Below are positions 25,633 through 33,569 of a DNA stretch of 64,000 bases, piece after piece. Origin of the DNA: JADJRH01 sp046351455 (lineage in GTDB: Bacteria > Myxococcota_A > Polyangia > Polyangiales > Polyangiaceae); the NCBI GenBank assembly GCA_046351455.1, contig JAXLYM010000031.1:39589-103588 (forward strand), in the 5' to 3' direction. Both the position numbers and the translations under genes were made by a program. Each line of letters opens with the position of its first letter. Positions within the stretch are counted from its first letter, which is position 1. The notes under the pieces were generated by a model. It saw only the letters and a program-made list of their open reading frames with translations. It searched no databases and had not been told where the DNA came from.

Positions 25633-25657
25633 TTGACAGATAGCAAAGTGATATCAT
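25633..25657 (+). promoter_or_regulatory. Promoter of the SPFH/ribbon-helix-helix operon
   Basis: TTGACA (25633-25638) is followed by an extended -10 TGATATCAT (25649-25657). The -35/-10 spacing of 13 is short, so the extended -10 may be the main determinant. Transcription would start about at the ATG (25667), giving a leaderless or nearly leaderless mRNA; no ribosome site precedes that ATG. Confidence 0.55.
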
Positions 25658-25662
25658 TTTGC
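25643..25662. promoter_or_regulatory. 20-base palindromic operator over the SPFH promoter
   Basis: The sequence GCAAAGTGATATCATTTTGC is an inverted repeat with a TGATATCA core and only one mismatched pair, covering the -10 element. A ribbon-helix-helix protein encoded by the second gene of the operon is the natural candidate for binding it, as autorepressor; this is inference. Confidence 0.6.
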
Positions 25663-25666
25663 TTTC

Positions 25667-26623
25667 ATGACAACCAACGGTCCTGTTTCCCGTGATGCGT
25701 ATCGGCGCTCTTCTTCGCAGAATCGTCGCGAAGGAGGCGCACCGGAGGGGAAGGAGATCGTCGAGAGGCGGATCCGCGCCGCGAGCGGCGGCACCATGCT
25801 GTTCCTGCTTCTCTTGCTGATGATCGGCGTGCCCGCGTTCACCATCGCCACGTCGGCCATCCAGTTCCCGCCCGTCGCGGTGCTCGTGGTCCTCTTCGAG
25901 ATCGGCGTCGTCATCGCGCTGTCCGGCTTCTTCGTCGTCGGCCCGAACGAAGGCGTGGTGATGCAGCTCTTCGGCCGATATGCCGGCACCGTCCGTGACG
26001 AGGGCCTCCGCTGGGCGAACCCATTCTTCGCGAAGAGCCGCCTCTCGCTGAAGATGCGCTCCTTCGAGAGCGCGCGCCTCAAGGTGAACGACATCGAAGG
26101 CAACCCGATCGAGATCGCGGCCATCATCGTGTGGAAGGTCGTCGACACGGCGGAGGCTTGTTTCCGGGTCGATAACTACGAGCGCTTCGTCGCGGTGCAG
26201 GCGGAGTCGGCGCTCCGCAACCTCGCCACGCGCTACGCGTACGACGCGCACGACGACGCGAAGCCCTCGCTCCGCGGCCACACGGACCACATCGCGGAGG
26301 AGCTGTGCGCGGAGCTGACGCGCGCCCTCAACGCGGCCGGCGTCGAAGTCGTGGAGGCCCAGATCAGCCACCTCGCGTACGCCCCCGAGATCGCGCAGGC
26401 GATGCTCCAGCGGCAGCAGGCGGGCGCGATCATCGCGGCTCGTCAGCGCATCGTCGAGGGCGCGGTCGGCATGGTGGAGATGGCCCTCACGATGCTCGCG
26501 AAGAACGACATGGTCCACCTCGACGAGGAGCGAAAGGCCCAGATGGTGTCGAACCTCCTCGTCGTCCTCTGCGGCGAGCGCGCGGCGCAGCCCGTCGTCA
26601 ACACGGGCACCATCTACTCGTGA
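25667..26623 (+). CDS. SPFH/Band 7 domain membrane protein
   Basis: A 318-residue prohibitin/stomatin-like protein. The N-terminal 43 residues are polar, followed by two membrane helices (about 44-64 and 68-90). The SPFH domain runs about 92-260 (VVGPNEGVVMQLFGRYAGT, LRWANPFFAKSRLSLK, GNPIEIAAIIVWKVVDT, YERFVAVQAESALRNLATRYAYD, VEVVEAQISHLAYAPEIAQAML). The coiled-coil end AKNDMVHLDEERKAQMVSNLLVVLCGE resembles that of bacterial SPFH proteins that travel with a small Arc/HicB-like gene. It is expected to scaffold membrane microdomains. No ribosome site before ATG 25667, consistent with leaderless translation. Confidence 0.92.
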   Translation: MTTNGPVSRDAYRRSSSQNRREGGAPEGKEIVERRIRAASGGTMLFLLLLLMIGVPAFTIATSAIQFPPVAVLVVLFEIGVVIALSGFFVVGPNEGVVMQLFGRYAGTVRDEGLRWANPFFAKSRLSLKMRSFESARLKVNDIEGNPIEIAAIIVWKVVDTAEACFRVDNYERFVAVQAESALRNLATRYAYDAHDDAKPSLRGHTDHIAEELCAELTRALNAAGVEVVEAQISHLAYAPEIAQAMLQRQQAGAIIAARQRIVEGAVGMVEMALTMLAKNDMVHLDEERKAQMVSNLLVVLCGERAAQPVVNTGTIYS

Positions 26624-26669
26624 CCTCGCGTGATTGGCACTCTGCCGACTCCGGCCCCGGAGCATGATT

Positions 26670-26900
26670 ATGGCCGAGAGAAAACCCTTCCTCCTCCGGC
26701 TCGATCCAGCCGTCTTGCAAGCGCTCCAGCGCTGGGCGGACGACGATCTCCGCAGCTTGAACGGCCACATCGAGTTCCTGCTGCGCCGCGCCCTCGCGGA
26801 GGCCGGCCGCGCTTCTCCGAAGCCGCCCGCGACGGAGAAGCCGGCCCCCCACCCCGAAGGCGACGACTCCCCTCCTCCGAAGAAGGCCTCTCGTAAGTGA
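26670..26900 (+). CDS. Ribbon-helix-helix (Arc/HicB-like) DNA-binding protein
   Basis: A 76-residue protein. Residues 1-42 (AERKPFLLRLDPAVLQALQR, then DLRSLNGHIEFLLRRAL) match the ribbon-helix-helix fold: the LLRLD strand contacts DNA, and the SLNGHIEFLLR helix is the dimer core. The remaining tail is Pro/Lys-rich and disordered. It is the second gene after the SPFH protein, 46 bases downstream. ATG 26670 is preferred over 26664 because a GGAG at 26659-26662 is seven bases before it. It probably binds the palindrome at 25643-25662. Such proteins are often labelled antitoxins, but no toxin gene is present here. Confidence 0.85.
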   Translation: MAERKPFLLRLDPAVLQALQRWADDDLRSLNGHIEFLLRRALAEAGRASPKPPATEKPAPHPEGDDSPPPKKASRK

Positions 26901-26918
26901 GAGTCGCACCTCTGGTGT

Positions 26919-26938
26919 AGTGGGGCTGCCGCCCCACT
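26919..26938 (+). terminator. Hairpin after the SPFH/RHH operon
   Basis: AGTGGGGC pairs perfectly with GCCCCACT around a TGCC loop, 18 bases after the stop. There is no clear U-tract (TCCCC follows), so it may act as a terminator or as a mRNA-stabilising stem. Confidence 0.5.
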
Positions 26939-27026
26939 TCCCCGCCACGCGGCGCCGGTGTCGCTCTGGATGGACCACGGAGATCGGCTCTCGGAATCCG
27001 GGCGGCTCGGTGTACGATGCCGCCAC

Positions 27027-28844
27027 GTGAAGGCGCTGATCAAGGTCGGTTACGCGTGCAACGAGAACTGCACGTTCTGCCACACCGCCGATCTGCGCGA
27101 GATGAACGACTCGGCGGAGCGCGTCGCGTGGAAGATCCGGCGCGCGAAGGCCCTCGGCTACTCGATGGTCGTGCTCTCCGGCGGGGAGCCGACGATCCGG
27201 CCGGAGCTGCTCACGTGGGCGCGGCTCGTCGCGTCGCTCGGCATGGACTTCGGCCTCGTCACGAACGGCCTGCTTTTGTCGTACCCGCACGTCACGAGCG
27301 AGCTCATCGAGGCCTGCCGCCTGCGCTACGTGTACATGTCGATCCACGGCGGCGACGCGAAGGTGCACCGCTCGGTGGTGTGCGCCGACACGTTCTCGCA
27401 AGCGATCGGCGCGCTGCAGCTCCTCGCGGGCCGCGTGCCGGATCTGACGGCCCACTGCGTCGTCACGACCGCGAACCTCCCGCACCTCCGCGGCCTCGTC
27501 GAGCGCCTCCTCCCGCTGAAACACCTCGCGATCAAGCTCTCGATGACGCAGCCGAAGGGCGGCGGCGCGCACGCGTTCGACGTGCTGGTCCCGCGCGTGA
27601 CGGACTGCGCCGCCGCCGTGAAGGACGCGATCCTGCACGGGATGAAGCTCCGCGGGGCCGAACAAATGCCTCGTTTCGCGCACGACGGCGTCCCGTTCTG
27701 CCTGCTGCCCGGGCTCGAAGATCTGTACGACGATCTGAAGACGCACCGCTTCGGGACGATGATCGAGGCCGACGAGGACGACTTCGTGCCGGTGGACGAC
27801 GTGGCGAAGGTGCACCCGCCGAGGTGCCAGCCATGCGCGCTGCGCGGGGCGTGTCCAGGCCTGTTCCGCGGCTATGTGGAGTCGCGCGGCGACGGAGAGA
27901 TCGCCGCTGTCCTCGGAAAACCGCGCTCCAACTCGTACCATTTCGTGCCGGAGCGCGACATCGCGAGGCCGCCGGGCGCGCCGTGCCCGCTCGTGAAAGA
28001 CGGCACCTCGCCGTACGACCGCGGCCGCACGCTGTTCGTCCGCCTGCCCGACCGGATGCGCCAGTTTCGCACGGAGACGCGGGATTTCTCGGACGAGGAG
28101 CTCCTCACCGTGAAGGAGACGACCGGCCAGATCTACCTCGACGTCTCCACCAAGCTCGCGCCGGACGACTTCGCGCGCGACATGTTGAAGCTCGTCGTCT
28201 CGGCCGAATGCCGTAAATGCGACAAGCGGCAAGGGTGCACCGGCGCGTGGGAGCCTCTGCGAGAGGACCTGTTCACGCGGGACGACGCGCGCATCAAGGA
28301 GCGCCTGCGATCGCTGACCGGCCGCGTGCTCGACATCGGCGCCGGCGAGGGGCCTTATCTGGACACGCTGGCCCCGAACATCGAATCTGGAGCCGTGGAG
28401 TACGTCGGCGTCGACCCGGACGAAGGCCGCCTGTCGATGCTCCGCGCCCGCGCCCCCAAAGGCACCTTCGTCGCGGCGCGCGCGGAGGAAATGCCCGCGA
28501 ACCTCGGCGAATTCGATCACGTGCTCGTGCTCCGGTCGTACAATCACCTGCTGTCACCCCTTGTCGCGCTCGGCCCGGCGATTCGGTCCCTCCGAGTCGG
28601 CGGCACATTGATGGTCGCGGACAACGTGGCCTTCGGCCTGGTCCGGAGCCTCGCGCACGCGCGCCGGGCCGAAGGGGCGCGGGAGAACGCCTTCGAGCAC
28701 CACCGCAACGACTCCGCGGCCGAGGCGCACCAGGTCCTCGAACGATTCCCGTTGATCCTCCGCGAGCGGCACGACGTGGGGCCGCTCACCTCGAACCAGT
28801 GGCTCCTCCGCTACGAGCGGGTGGCCGGGGACATCTCCGCATGA
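27027..28844 (+). CDS. Radical SAM enzyme with two extra Cys clusters and a C-terminal methyltransferase
   Basis: A 605-residue protein. The radical SAM core carries C11-x3-C15-x2-C18 (CNENCTFC) and SGGEPT (51-56). Two further CxxC-x5-C clusters follow: C267/C270/C276 (CQPCALRGAC) and C395/C398/C404 (CRKCDKRQGC), resembling SPASM/twitch-type auxiliary Fe-S sites. From about 425 a class I methyltransferase begins (LDIGAGEG at 435-442, GVDPDE, HVLVLRSYNHLL). The GTG at 27027 is chosen because the next residues lead directly into the strand before the Cys motif; a longer frame begins at 26958. The stop overlaps the next gene's start (ATGA), so both are made together. Substrate unknown; peptide or lipid modification fits the architecture. 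Confidence 0.88.
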   Translation: MKALIKVGYACNENCTFCHTADLREMNDSAERVAWKIRRAKALGYSMVVLSGGEPTIRPELLTWARLVASLGMDFGLVTNGLLLSYPHVTSELIEACRLRYVYMSIHGGDAKVHRSVVCADTFSQAIGALQLLAGRVPDLTAHCVVTTANLPHLRGLVERLLPLKHLAIKLSMTQPKGGGAHAFDVLVPRVTDCAAAVKDAILHGMKLRGAEQMPRFAHDGVPFCLLPGLEDLYDDLKTHRFGTMIEADEDDFVPVDDVAKVHPPRCQPCALRGACPGLFRGYVESRGDGEIAAVLGKPRSNSYHFVPERDIARPPGAPCPLVKDGTSPYDRGRTLFVRLPDRMRQFRTETRDFSDEELLTVKETTGQIYLDVSTKLAPDDFARDMLKLVVSAECRKCDKRQGCTGAWEPLREDLFTRDDARIKERLRSLTGRVLDIGAGEGPYLDTLAPNIESGAVEYVGVDPDEGRLSMLRARAPKGTFVAARAEEMPANLGEFDHVLVLRSYNHLLSPLVALGPAIRSLRVGGTLMVADNVAFGLVRSLAHARRAEGARENAFEHHRNDSAAEAHQVLERFPLILRERHDVGPLTSNQWLLRYERVAGDISA

Positions 28845-30583
28845 TCAAACTGCCTATTTACGACGAGCGCGCCGAGCAGAAGGCGGCGAAACCCCCGATC
28901 CCGGCCTTGCCGATCGGCGACGTGGTCGAGACCGTGTTCGCCGATTTCCAGAACGACGCGTTGATGGAGCGCGAGGGCCGAAAAGACGGCGCCCACGAGG
29001 AGGCCGCGCACGAGAAGCGCAACTGGGTCCGCCTCTCGTACGACTGCAACAACCGCTGTACGTTCTGCCTCGACTCCGACGCTCACAATGGCACCATGCG
29101 GTCCACCTCGGACATCAAGGTGCAGATCATCGAGGGCCGAAAGCGCGGCGCCGAGCGCCTGATCCTGTCCGGCGGGGAGCCCACGATGCACCCCAATTTC
29201 CTGGACTTCGTGAAGCTCGGCCGGAGAGCGGGCTACCGAAAGGTCCAGACGGTCACGAACGGCCGCATGTTCCAGTATCCGGAGTTTTTGAACCGCGCGG
29301 CGGAGAACGGCCTCGACGAGATCACCTTCAGTCTGCACGGCCACACGGCGAAGCTGCACGACGCGCTCGTCGGCACGCCCGGCGCCTTCGTGGAAGAGAC
29401 AGCCGGCCTCAAAGCGGCGCTCGCGTCCGGCCGGTTCATCATCAACATCGATATCGTCATCAACAAGCAGAACGTGCGGCACCTCCCCGAGATGCTGGAG
29501 ACGTTCATCGGCTGGGGCGTGAAGGAGTTCGATCTCCTGCACGTGATCCCCTTCGGAAACGCCTGGACCGAGGCGAAAGACCACCTGTTCTACGATCTCG
29601 ACGGCAACCTCGAATACCTGCAAAAGGCCTTCGCCTACGCGCGGAGATCCGATATCCACATCTGGCTGAACCGCTTCCCGCCGCCGTACGCGGAGGGCTT
29701 CGAGGATTTGATCCAGGACCCGTACAAGCTCAACGACGAGGTGCGCGGCCGTCGCGAGGAGTACGAGCGGTACCTGGCCTTCGGAAAGAAGCTCGATTGT
29801 CGCGAGCCGTCCCGGTGCAAGCGCTGTTATCTGGAGCCCTTGTGCGACGGTTTGGACGAGGTGCTCGCGGCGCGAAAGGCCGAGTCCCTCGGGGAGATCC
29901 GCTACGTCCGCACGATGGGCCCGCTCGTGCAGCTCCCCGTCGCGAAGGCCGCGCGCGTGGTCGCGAAAGATCTGGCGGCCGCGGAGCCGATCGCGCTCTC
30001 GACGCGGCCGGAGGAGATGATCCTGGAGCTCGCGAGTTATGCCGGACTGCCTGCCATGCTCCGCGAAGGAGAGAGGCTGTTCGGAAAGCGCTTGATCCGC
30101 TGCGATACGGACAGTCCGGAACAGGCGCGGACGCTCCTCGGAATGGCCGGTACCTTCGAGGTGGGGGTGCGCCTCACGAAGGCGACGGAGGCCTTCCTGG
30201 AGTCCTTGGTGCGCGAGGGTGGAGAGGCCTTGTCGCGCCTCGTGGTGGTGCAGCCGAACTACGACCGTGTCACCGACGCGCTCGCGAACGACGTGGACGT
30301 GAAGGCCTTCTTTTCCAGGCTTCCGGCGAAGGTCACGGCCGAGAACGTGCCCCCTTGTCTGGTGGGGGACTCCGCCGCACGCCCCCGCGAGCGCGCGCTC
30401 GACACCGGGGCGCTGGCGGTGGACGGCCGCGTGGACATGAAGGCCTTCACACGCCGCTTCGTCGAGGACGGGTTTTACACGAAGGCCCTACGTTGCAAGG
30501 ACTGCAGCGCGAAGGATGCCTGTCGGGGCGTCCACGTGAACTGGGTCCGTGCCCACTCCTTCGCGCCGCTCACCCCTCGATGA
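28841..30583 (+). CDS. Second radical SAM enzyme, with two SPASM-like Cys clusters
   Basis: A 580-residue protein coupled to the previous radical SAM gene through an ATGA overlap. After a 60-residue N-terminal extension it has C69-x3-C73-x2-C76 (CNNRCTFC) and SGGEPT (110-115). Auxiliary clusters are C320/C326/C329/C335 (CREPSRCKRCYLEPLC) and C552/C555/C561 (CKDCSAKDACRG). Residues 350-540 between them are a region without recognised domain. The two proteins share core layout but differ strongly, so they probably act in sequence or as a complex on one substrate. The 3' end overlaps the converging ccmB gene by 14 bases. No precursor-peptide gene is evident nearby. Confidence 0.88.
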   Translation: MIKLPIYDERAEQKAAKPPIPALPIGDVVETVFADFQNDALMEREGRKDGAHEEAAHEKRNWVRLSYDCNNRCTFCLDSDAHNGTMRSTSDIKVQIIEGRKRGAERLILSGGEPTMHPNFLDFVKLGRRAGYRKVQTVTNGRMFQYPEFLNRAAENGLDEITFSLHGHTAKLHDALVGTPGAFVEETAGLKAALASGRFIINIDIVINKQNVRHLPEMLETFIGWGVKEFDLLHVIPFGNAWTEAKDHLFYDLDGNLEYLQKAFAYARRSDIHIWLNRFPPPYAEGFEDLIQDPYKLNDEVRGRREEYERYLAFGKKLDCREPSRCKRCYLEPLCDGLDEVLAARKAESLGEIRYVRTMGPLVQLPVAKAARVVAKDLAAAEPIALSTRPEEMILELASYAGLPAMLREGERLFGKRLIRCDTDSPEQARTLLGMAGTFEVGVRLTKATEAFLESLVREGGEALSRLVVVQPNYDRVTDALANDVDVKAFFSRLPAKVTAENVPPCLVGDSAARPRERALDTGALAVDGRVDMKAFTRRFVEDGFYTKALRCKDCSAKDACRGVHVNWVRAHSFAPLTPR

Positions 30584-31229
30584 GCAGCCCGAACATGCCG
30601 AGACCGCCCATCACGAAGAGCGCGTCGAACACGCCGATCAGCATGAAGTAGTCGCCCACTTCTGCGACGGTCGCGCCGTAGAACAGCTCGCGCGTGCCCG
30701 CGACGCCCGCGAGGAGCGTGGGCGTGAGCAGCGGGAACATCACCGCCGCCAGCACCAGATCGCGCGCCCGCGTGCGCACCGTCATCGCCCCGAACAGCGT
30801 GCCGCTCGCCGCGAGGCCCGGAGTCACCGTCAGGCAAAAGAGCAGCATCCCGGGGCCGACCTCCGCCAGATCGATGCCGAAGAAGACGGACGCGACCGGG
30901 ATCACGATCGCCTCGATCGCGAGCAGGAACACCGAGAGTCCGAGCGCCTTCCCCGCGAAGATGGCGCTCCTGGCGACGGGGCTCACGAGCAGGCCGTTCA
31001 GCGCGCCGTCGTCCCGCTCCCGCTGCCACGCGCGCGACAACGCGAGCACCGCGGCGAAGGCGACGGCCACCCAGATGACGCCCGGCCCCACCCGCTGCCG
31101 CACGTCGGCCCCGCCGCTGAACGCGAGCGACGCGATCGTGGCGACGAGCACCGCGAAGAAGCCGCTCGTGGTGATGATCTCCTTGGTGGCAAGCTCGATC
31201 GTGAGATCCTTCCGCAGGATCAAGAGCAT
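30570..31229 (-). CDS. ccmB: CcmB-like ABC transporter permease (haem exporter B family)
   Basis: A 219-residue membrane protein with six predicted helices and the CcmB start LLILRKDLTIELATKEI. Typical segments are VIWVAVAFAAVLALSRAW, the polar loop RERDDGALNGLLVSPV and FPLLTPTLLAGV. CcmB is the membrane part of the CcmAB complex that serves cytochrome c maturation (release of holo-CcmE). ATG 31229 gives the usual length of about 220; a GTG at 31289 would add 20 residues. No ccmA, ccmC or other maturation genes lie in this window, so its ATPase partner must be encoded elsewhere. Confidence 0.9.
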   Translation of the reverse strand: MLLILRKDLTIELATKEIITTSGFFAVLVATIASLAFSGGADVRQRVGPGVIWVAVAFAAVLALSRAWQRERDDGALNGLLVSPVARSAIFAGKALGLSVFLLAIEAIVIPVASVFFGIDLAEVGPGMLLFCLTVTPGLAASGTLFGAMTVRTRARDLVLAAVMFPLLTPTLLAGVAGTRELFYGATVAEVGDYFMLIGVFDALFVMGGLGMFGLLIEG

Positions 31230-31554
31230 CTGACTCACCCAGCCGGGCGGGGCGGACGCGGGGACCGCGAGCGAAACCGAGGCGTTCACGGGCGGACCAT
31301 ACCAGCGATCCACGGGGCGAAACCGGCGAAAACCGCGCGGAGACTCGGCCCGTGGACCGCGCGACGGAGGCGGCGTCCGGCGCGTCTCGGCCGCGCGCTC
31401 CGAGCGTGGACCGGCAAACGCACATCGGGCCTCTCGTGACCCTTGAAGTGGCGCCGCACCGTGCGAGGATGCGCGCGCTTCGGCTCCCGACGCGGCGTGC
31501 TGTCGCGAAGGAGCCGGGGTTCTTTCACCTCCAGACGAAGTACGGAGCGCTGAA
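31230..31554. other. Intergenic region between divergent ccmB and speA
   Basis: 325 bases holding the promoters of both genes. I see no convincing -35/-10 pair and no coding frame. The only clear signal is GGAG about ten bases before the speA TTG. If ccmB starts at GTG 31289, this region is 60 bases shorter. Confidence 0.5.
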
Positions 31555-33486
31555 TTGAACGACGTGACCGTGTCCGACAAAGACTCCTGGTCCACCGAGG
31601 ACTCGAAGGAGCTGTACCTGATCGACCGCTGGGGCGGCGGCTACTTCGACGTCGACGAGCGCGGCAGCATGACGATCGCGCCCATGCAAGAGCGCGGCAA
31701 GCGCATCGCGATCACCGAGGTCATCGCCGAGGCGCGCGAGCAAGGTCTCCAGCTACCTCTGCTCATCCGCTTCCAGGACATGCTGCACCACCGCGTGCGC
31801 GCGCTGAACGACGCGTTCGGCCGAGCGATCGCGGAGAACAAGTACCGCGGCGTCTACCGCGGCGTGTTCCCGATCAAGGTCAACCAGCTGCGCGAAGTGG
31901 TGGAGGAGATCCTCGACGCAGGCCGCCCCTATCACTACGGCATCGAGGTCGGATCGAAGCCGGAGATCTTCGCGGGCCTCAGCGTCCACACCGACAACGA
32001 GTCGCTCATCGTCTGCAACGGCTACAAGGACGACGCGTTCATCCGCACCGCGATGATCGGGCGCAAGCTCGGCAAGAAGGTGATCCTCATCGCCGAGAAG
32101 CTGTCGGAGGTGCGCGCGATCACCCGCATCGCGAAGGAGATGAACGTGGATCCGTTCATCGGCCTGCGCGTGCGCCTGCAGACGAAGGGCGCGGGCCGCT
32201 GGGCCACGAGCGGCGGCGAGCACGCGAAGTTCGGCCTCTCCACCGCGGACATCCTCGCGGCGACGGAGATCATGAAGGAGGCCGGGATGAGCAGCGCCTT
32301 CAAGCTCATCCACTTCCACATCGGCTCGCAGGTGCCGGACATCCTCATCGTGAAGCGCGCCGTGCGAGAGGCCGCGCGCTACTACGCGAAGCTGCGTCGC
32401 ATGGGCCACCCCGTCGAGTACCTCGACGTCGGCGGCGGCCTCGCGATCGACTACGACGGATCGCGCTCCACGTTCCACTCGTCGATGAACTACACGATCG
32501 ACGAGTACGCGCGCGACGTCGTCTACAACATCACGGACGTGTGCGACGACGAGCGCGTTCCGCACCCCGACATCGTGAGCGAGTCCGGCCGCGCGATCGT
32601 GGCGCACCACTCGGTGCTCGTGGTGGAGGCGTTCGGCTCGATCGAGAAGACGCCGAACGTGCCGCCGAAGGTCGCCGCCGAGCACAAGCTCACGCGCGAT
32701 CTGGAGCAGATGAAGGAGAGCGTGACGCCGCAGAACCTCGGCGAGACGTGGCACGATCTGCAGCAGATCAAGGAGGAGGCGCAGAAGATGTTCGACGTCG
32801 GCGTCCTCGACCTGAACGTGAAGGCCGGCGTGGAGACGCTCTTCTGGGAGGTCGCCGAGAAGATGCAGAAGCTCACGGCCGACATGGATCCGTCCGACGT
32901 GCCCGACGACTTCGGCGATCTCAAGAACCAGCTCGCGGACCAGCACATCTGCAACTTCTCTGTGTTCCAGTCGCTGCTCGATCACTGGGCGCTCGGCGCG
33001 CTCTTCCCGATCGTGCCGGTGCACCGCCTGAACGAGCGCCCGGTCCTCGCGAGCACGCTCGTCGACATCACGTGCGACTCCGACGGCAAGGTCAGCAAGT
33101 TCATCGACCTCAACGACGTGCGCGACACGCTTAGCCTGCACCCGATCAAGCAGGGCGAGCCGTACTACCTCGGCTTCTTCCTGACCGGCGCGTACCAGGA
33201 CATCATGGGCGATCTGCACAACCTCTTCGGCCGCGTGAACGAGGTCCACGTGTTCCTCGATGACGACGAGGAGAGCGGCTACTACATCGAGGAGACGATC
33301 GCGGGGCACCAGATCCAGGAGGTGCTCGGCATGACGCAGTACGACGCGCGCGACCTCGTGGCGAAGGTGAAGGCGCAGATCGACACCGCGATCAAGCAGG
33401 ACAAGATGAAGCCCACCGAGGGCATGCGCCTGCTGCAGGACTACGAGAAGGGCCTCAAGCTGCAGACGTATCTGAGCTTCGGCTGA
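31555..33486 (+). CDS. speA: Biosynthetic arginine decarboxylase
   Basis: A 643-residue PLP enzyme that turns arginine into agmatine and CO2, the first step of the arginine route to putrescine and polyamines. The PLP lysine is K108 in GVFPIKVNQ. HIGSQ and DVGGGLAIDYDGS belong to the alanine-racemase-like barrel, and DITCDSDGKV carries the active-site Cys of the other subunit. Length and order match the SpeA family. It begins with TTG, with GGAG ten bases upstream; a GTG four codons in is the alternative. It converges on dnaK through a shared terminator. Confidence 0.96.
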   Translation: MNDVTVSDKDSWSTEDSKELYLIDRWGGGYFDVDERGSMTIAPMQERGKRIAITEVIAEAREQGLQLPLLIRFQDMLHHRVRALNDAFGRAIAENKYRGVYRGVFPIKVNQLREVVEEILDAGRPYHYGIEVGSKPEIFAGLSVHTDNESLIVCNGYKDDAFIRTAMIGRKLGKKVILIAEKLSEVRAITRIAKEMNVDPFIGLRVRLQTKGAGRWATSGGEHAKFGLSTADILAATEIMKEAGMSSAFKLIHFHIGSQVPDILIVKRAVREAARYYAKLRRMGHPVEYLDVGGGLAIDYDGSRSTFHSSMNYTIDEYARDVVYNITDVCDDERVPHPDIVSESGRAIVAHHSVLVVEAFGSIEKTPNVPPKVAAEHKLTRDLEQMKESVTPQNLGETWHDLQQIKEEAQKMFDVGVLDLNVKAGVETLFWEVAEKMQKLTADMDPSDVPDDFGDLKNQLADQHICNFSVFQSLLDHWALGALFPIVPVHRLNERPVLASTLVDITCDSDGKVSKFIDLNDVRDTLSLHPIKQGEPYYLGFFLTGAYQDIMGDLHNLFGRVNEVHVFLDDDEESGYYIEETIAGHQIQEVLGMTQYDARDLVAKVKAQIDTAIKQDKMKPTEGMRLLQDYEKGLKLQTYLSFG

Positions 33487-33508
33487 TCGCTCGGAACGCC
33501 TACAAAAC

Positions 33509-33544
33509 AAGAGCCCCCGCGATCTCGTGACCGCGGGGGCTCTT
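33509..33544. terminator. Bidirectional terminator between speA and dnaK
   Basis: A perfect 13-base stem, AAGAGCCCCCGCG with CGCGGGGGCTCTT, around a ten-base loop. On the minus strand it is followed by TTGTTTTG, a good U-tract for dnaK. On the plus strand the tail (CGTCTCTC) is poorer. Confidence 0.85.
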
Positions 33545-33569
33545 CGTCTCTCAGCTCACGGAGAGCAGG

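Noticed and set aside
26670..26900. Antitoxin of a toxin-antitoxin pair
   Set aside because: The ribbon-helix-helix fold is shared with antitoxins, but the neighbouring gene is an SPFH protein, and no RelE, HicA or similar toxin is present.
28217..28840. N-terminal extension of the second radical SAM gene
   Set aside because: The frame is open but overlaps the first radical SAM gene in a different frame, is Arg/Pro-rich, and the ATGA overlap gives a natural start.
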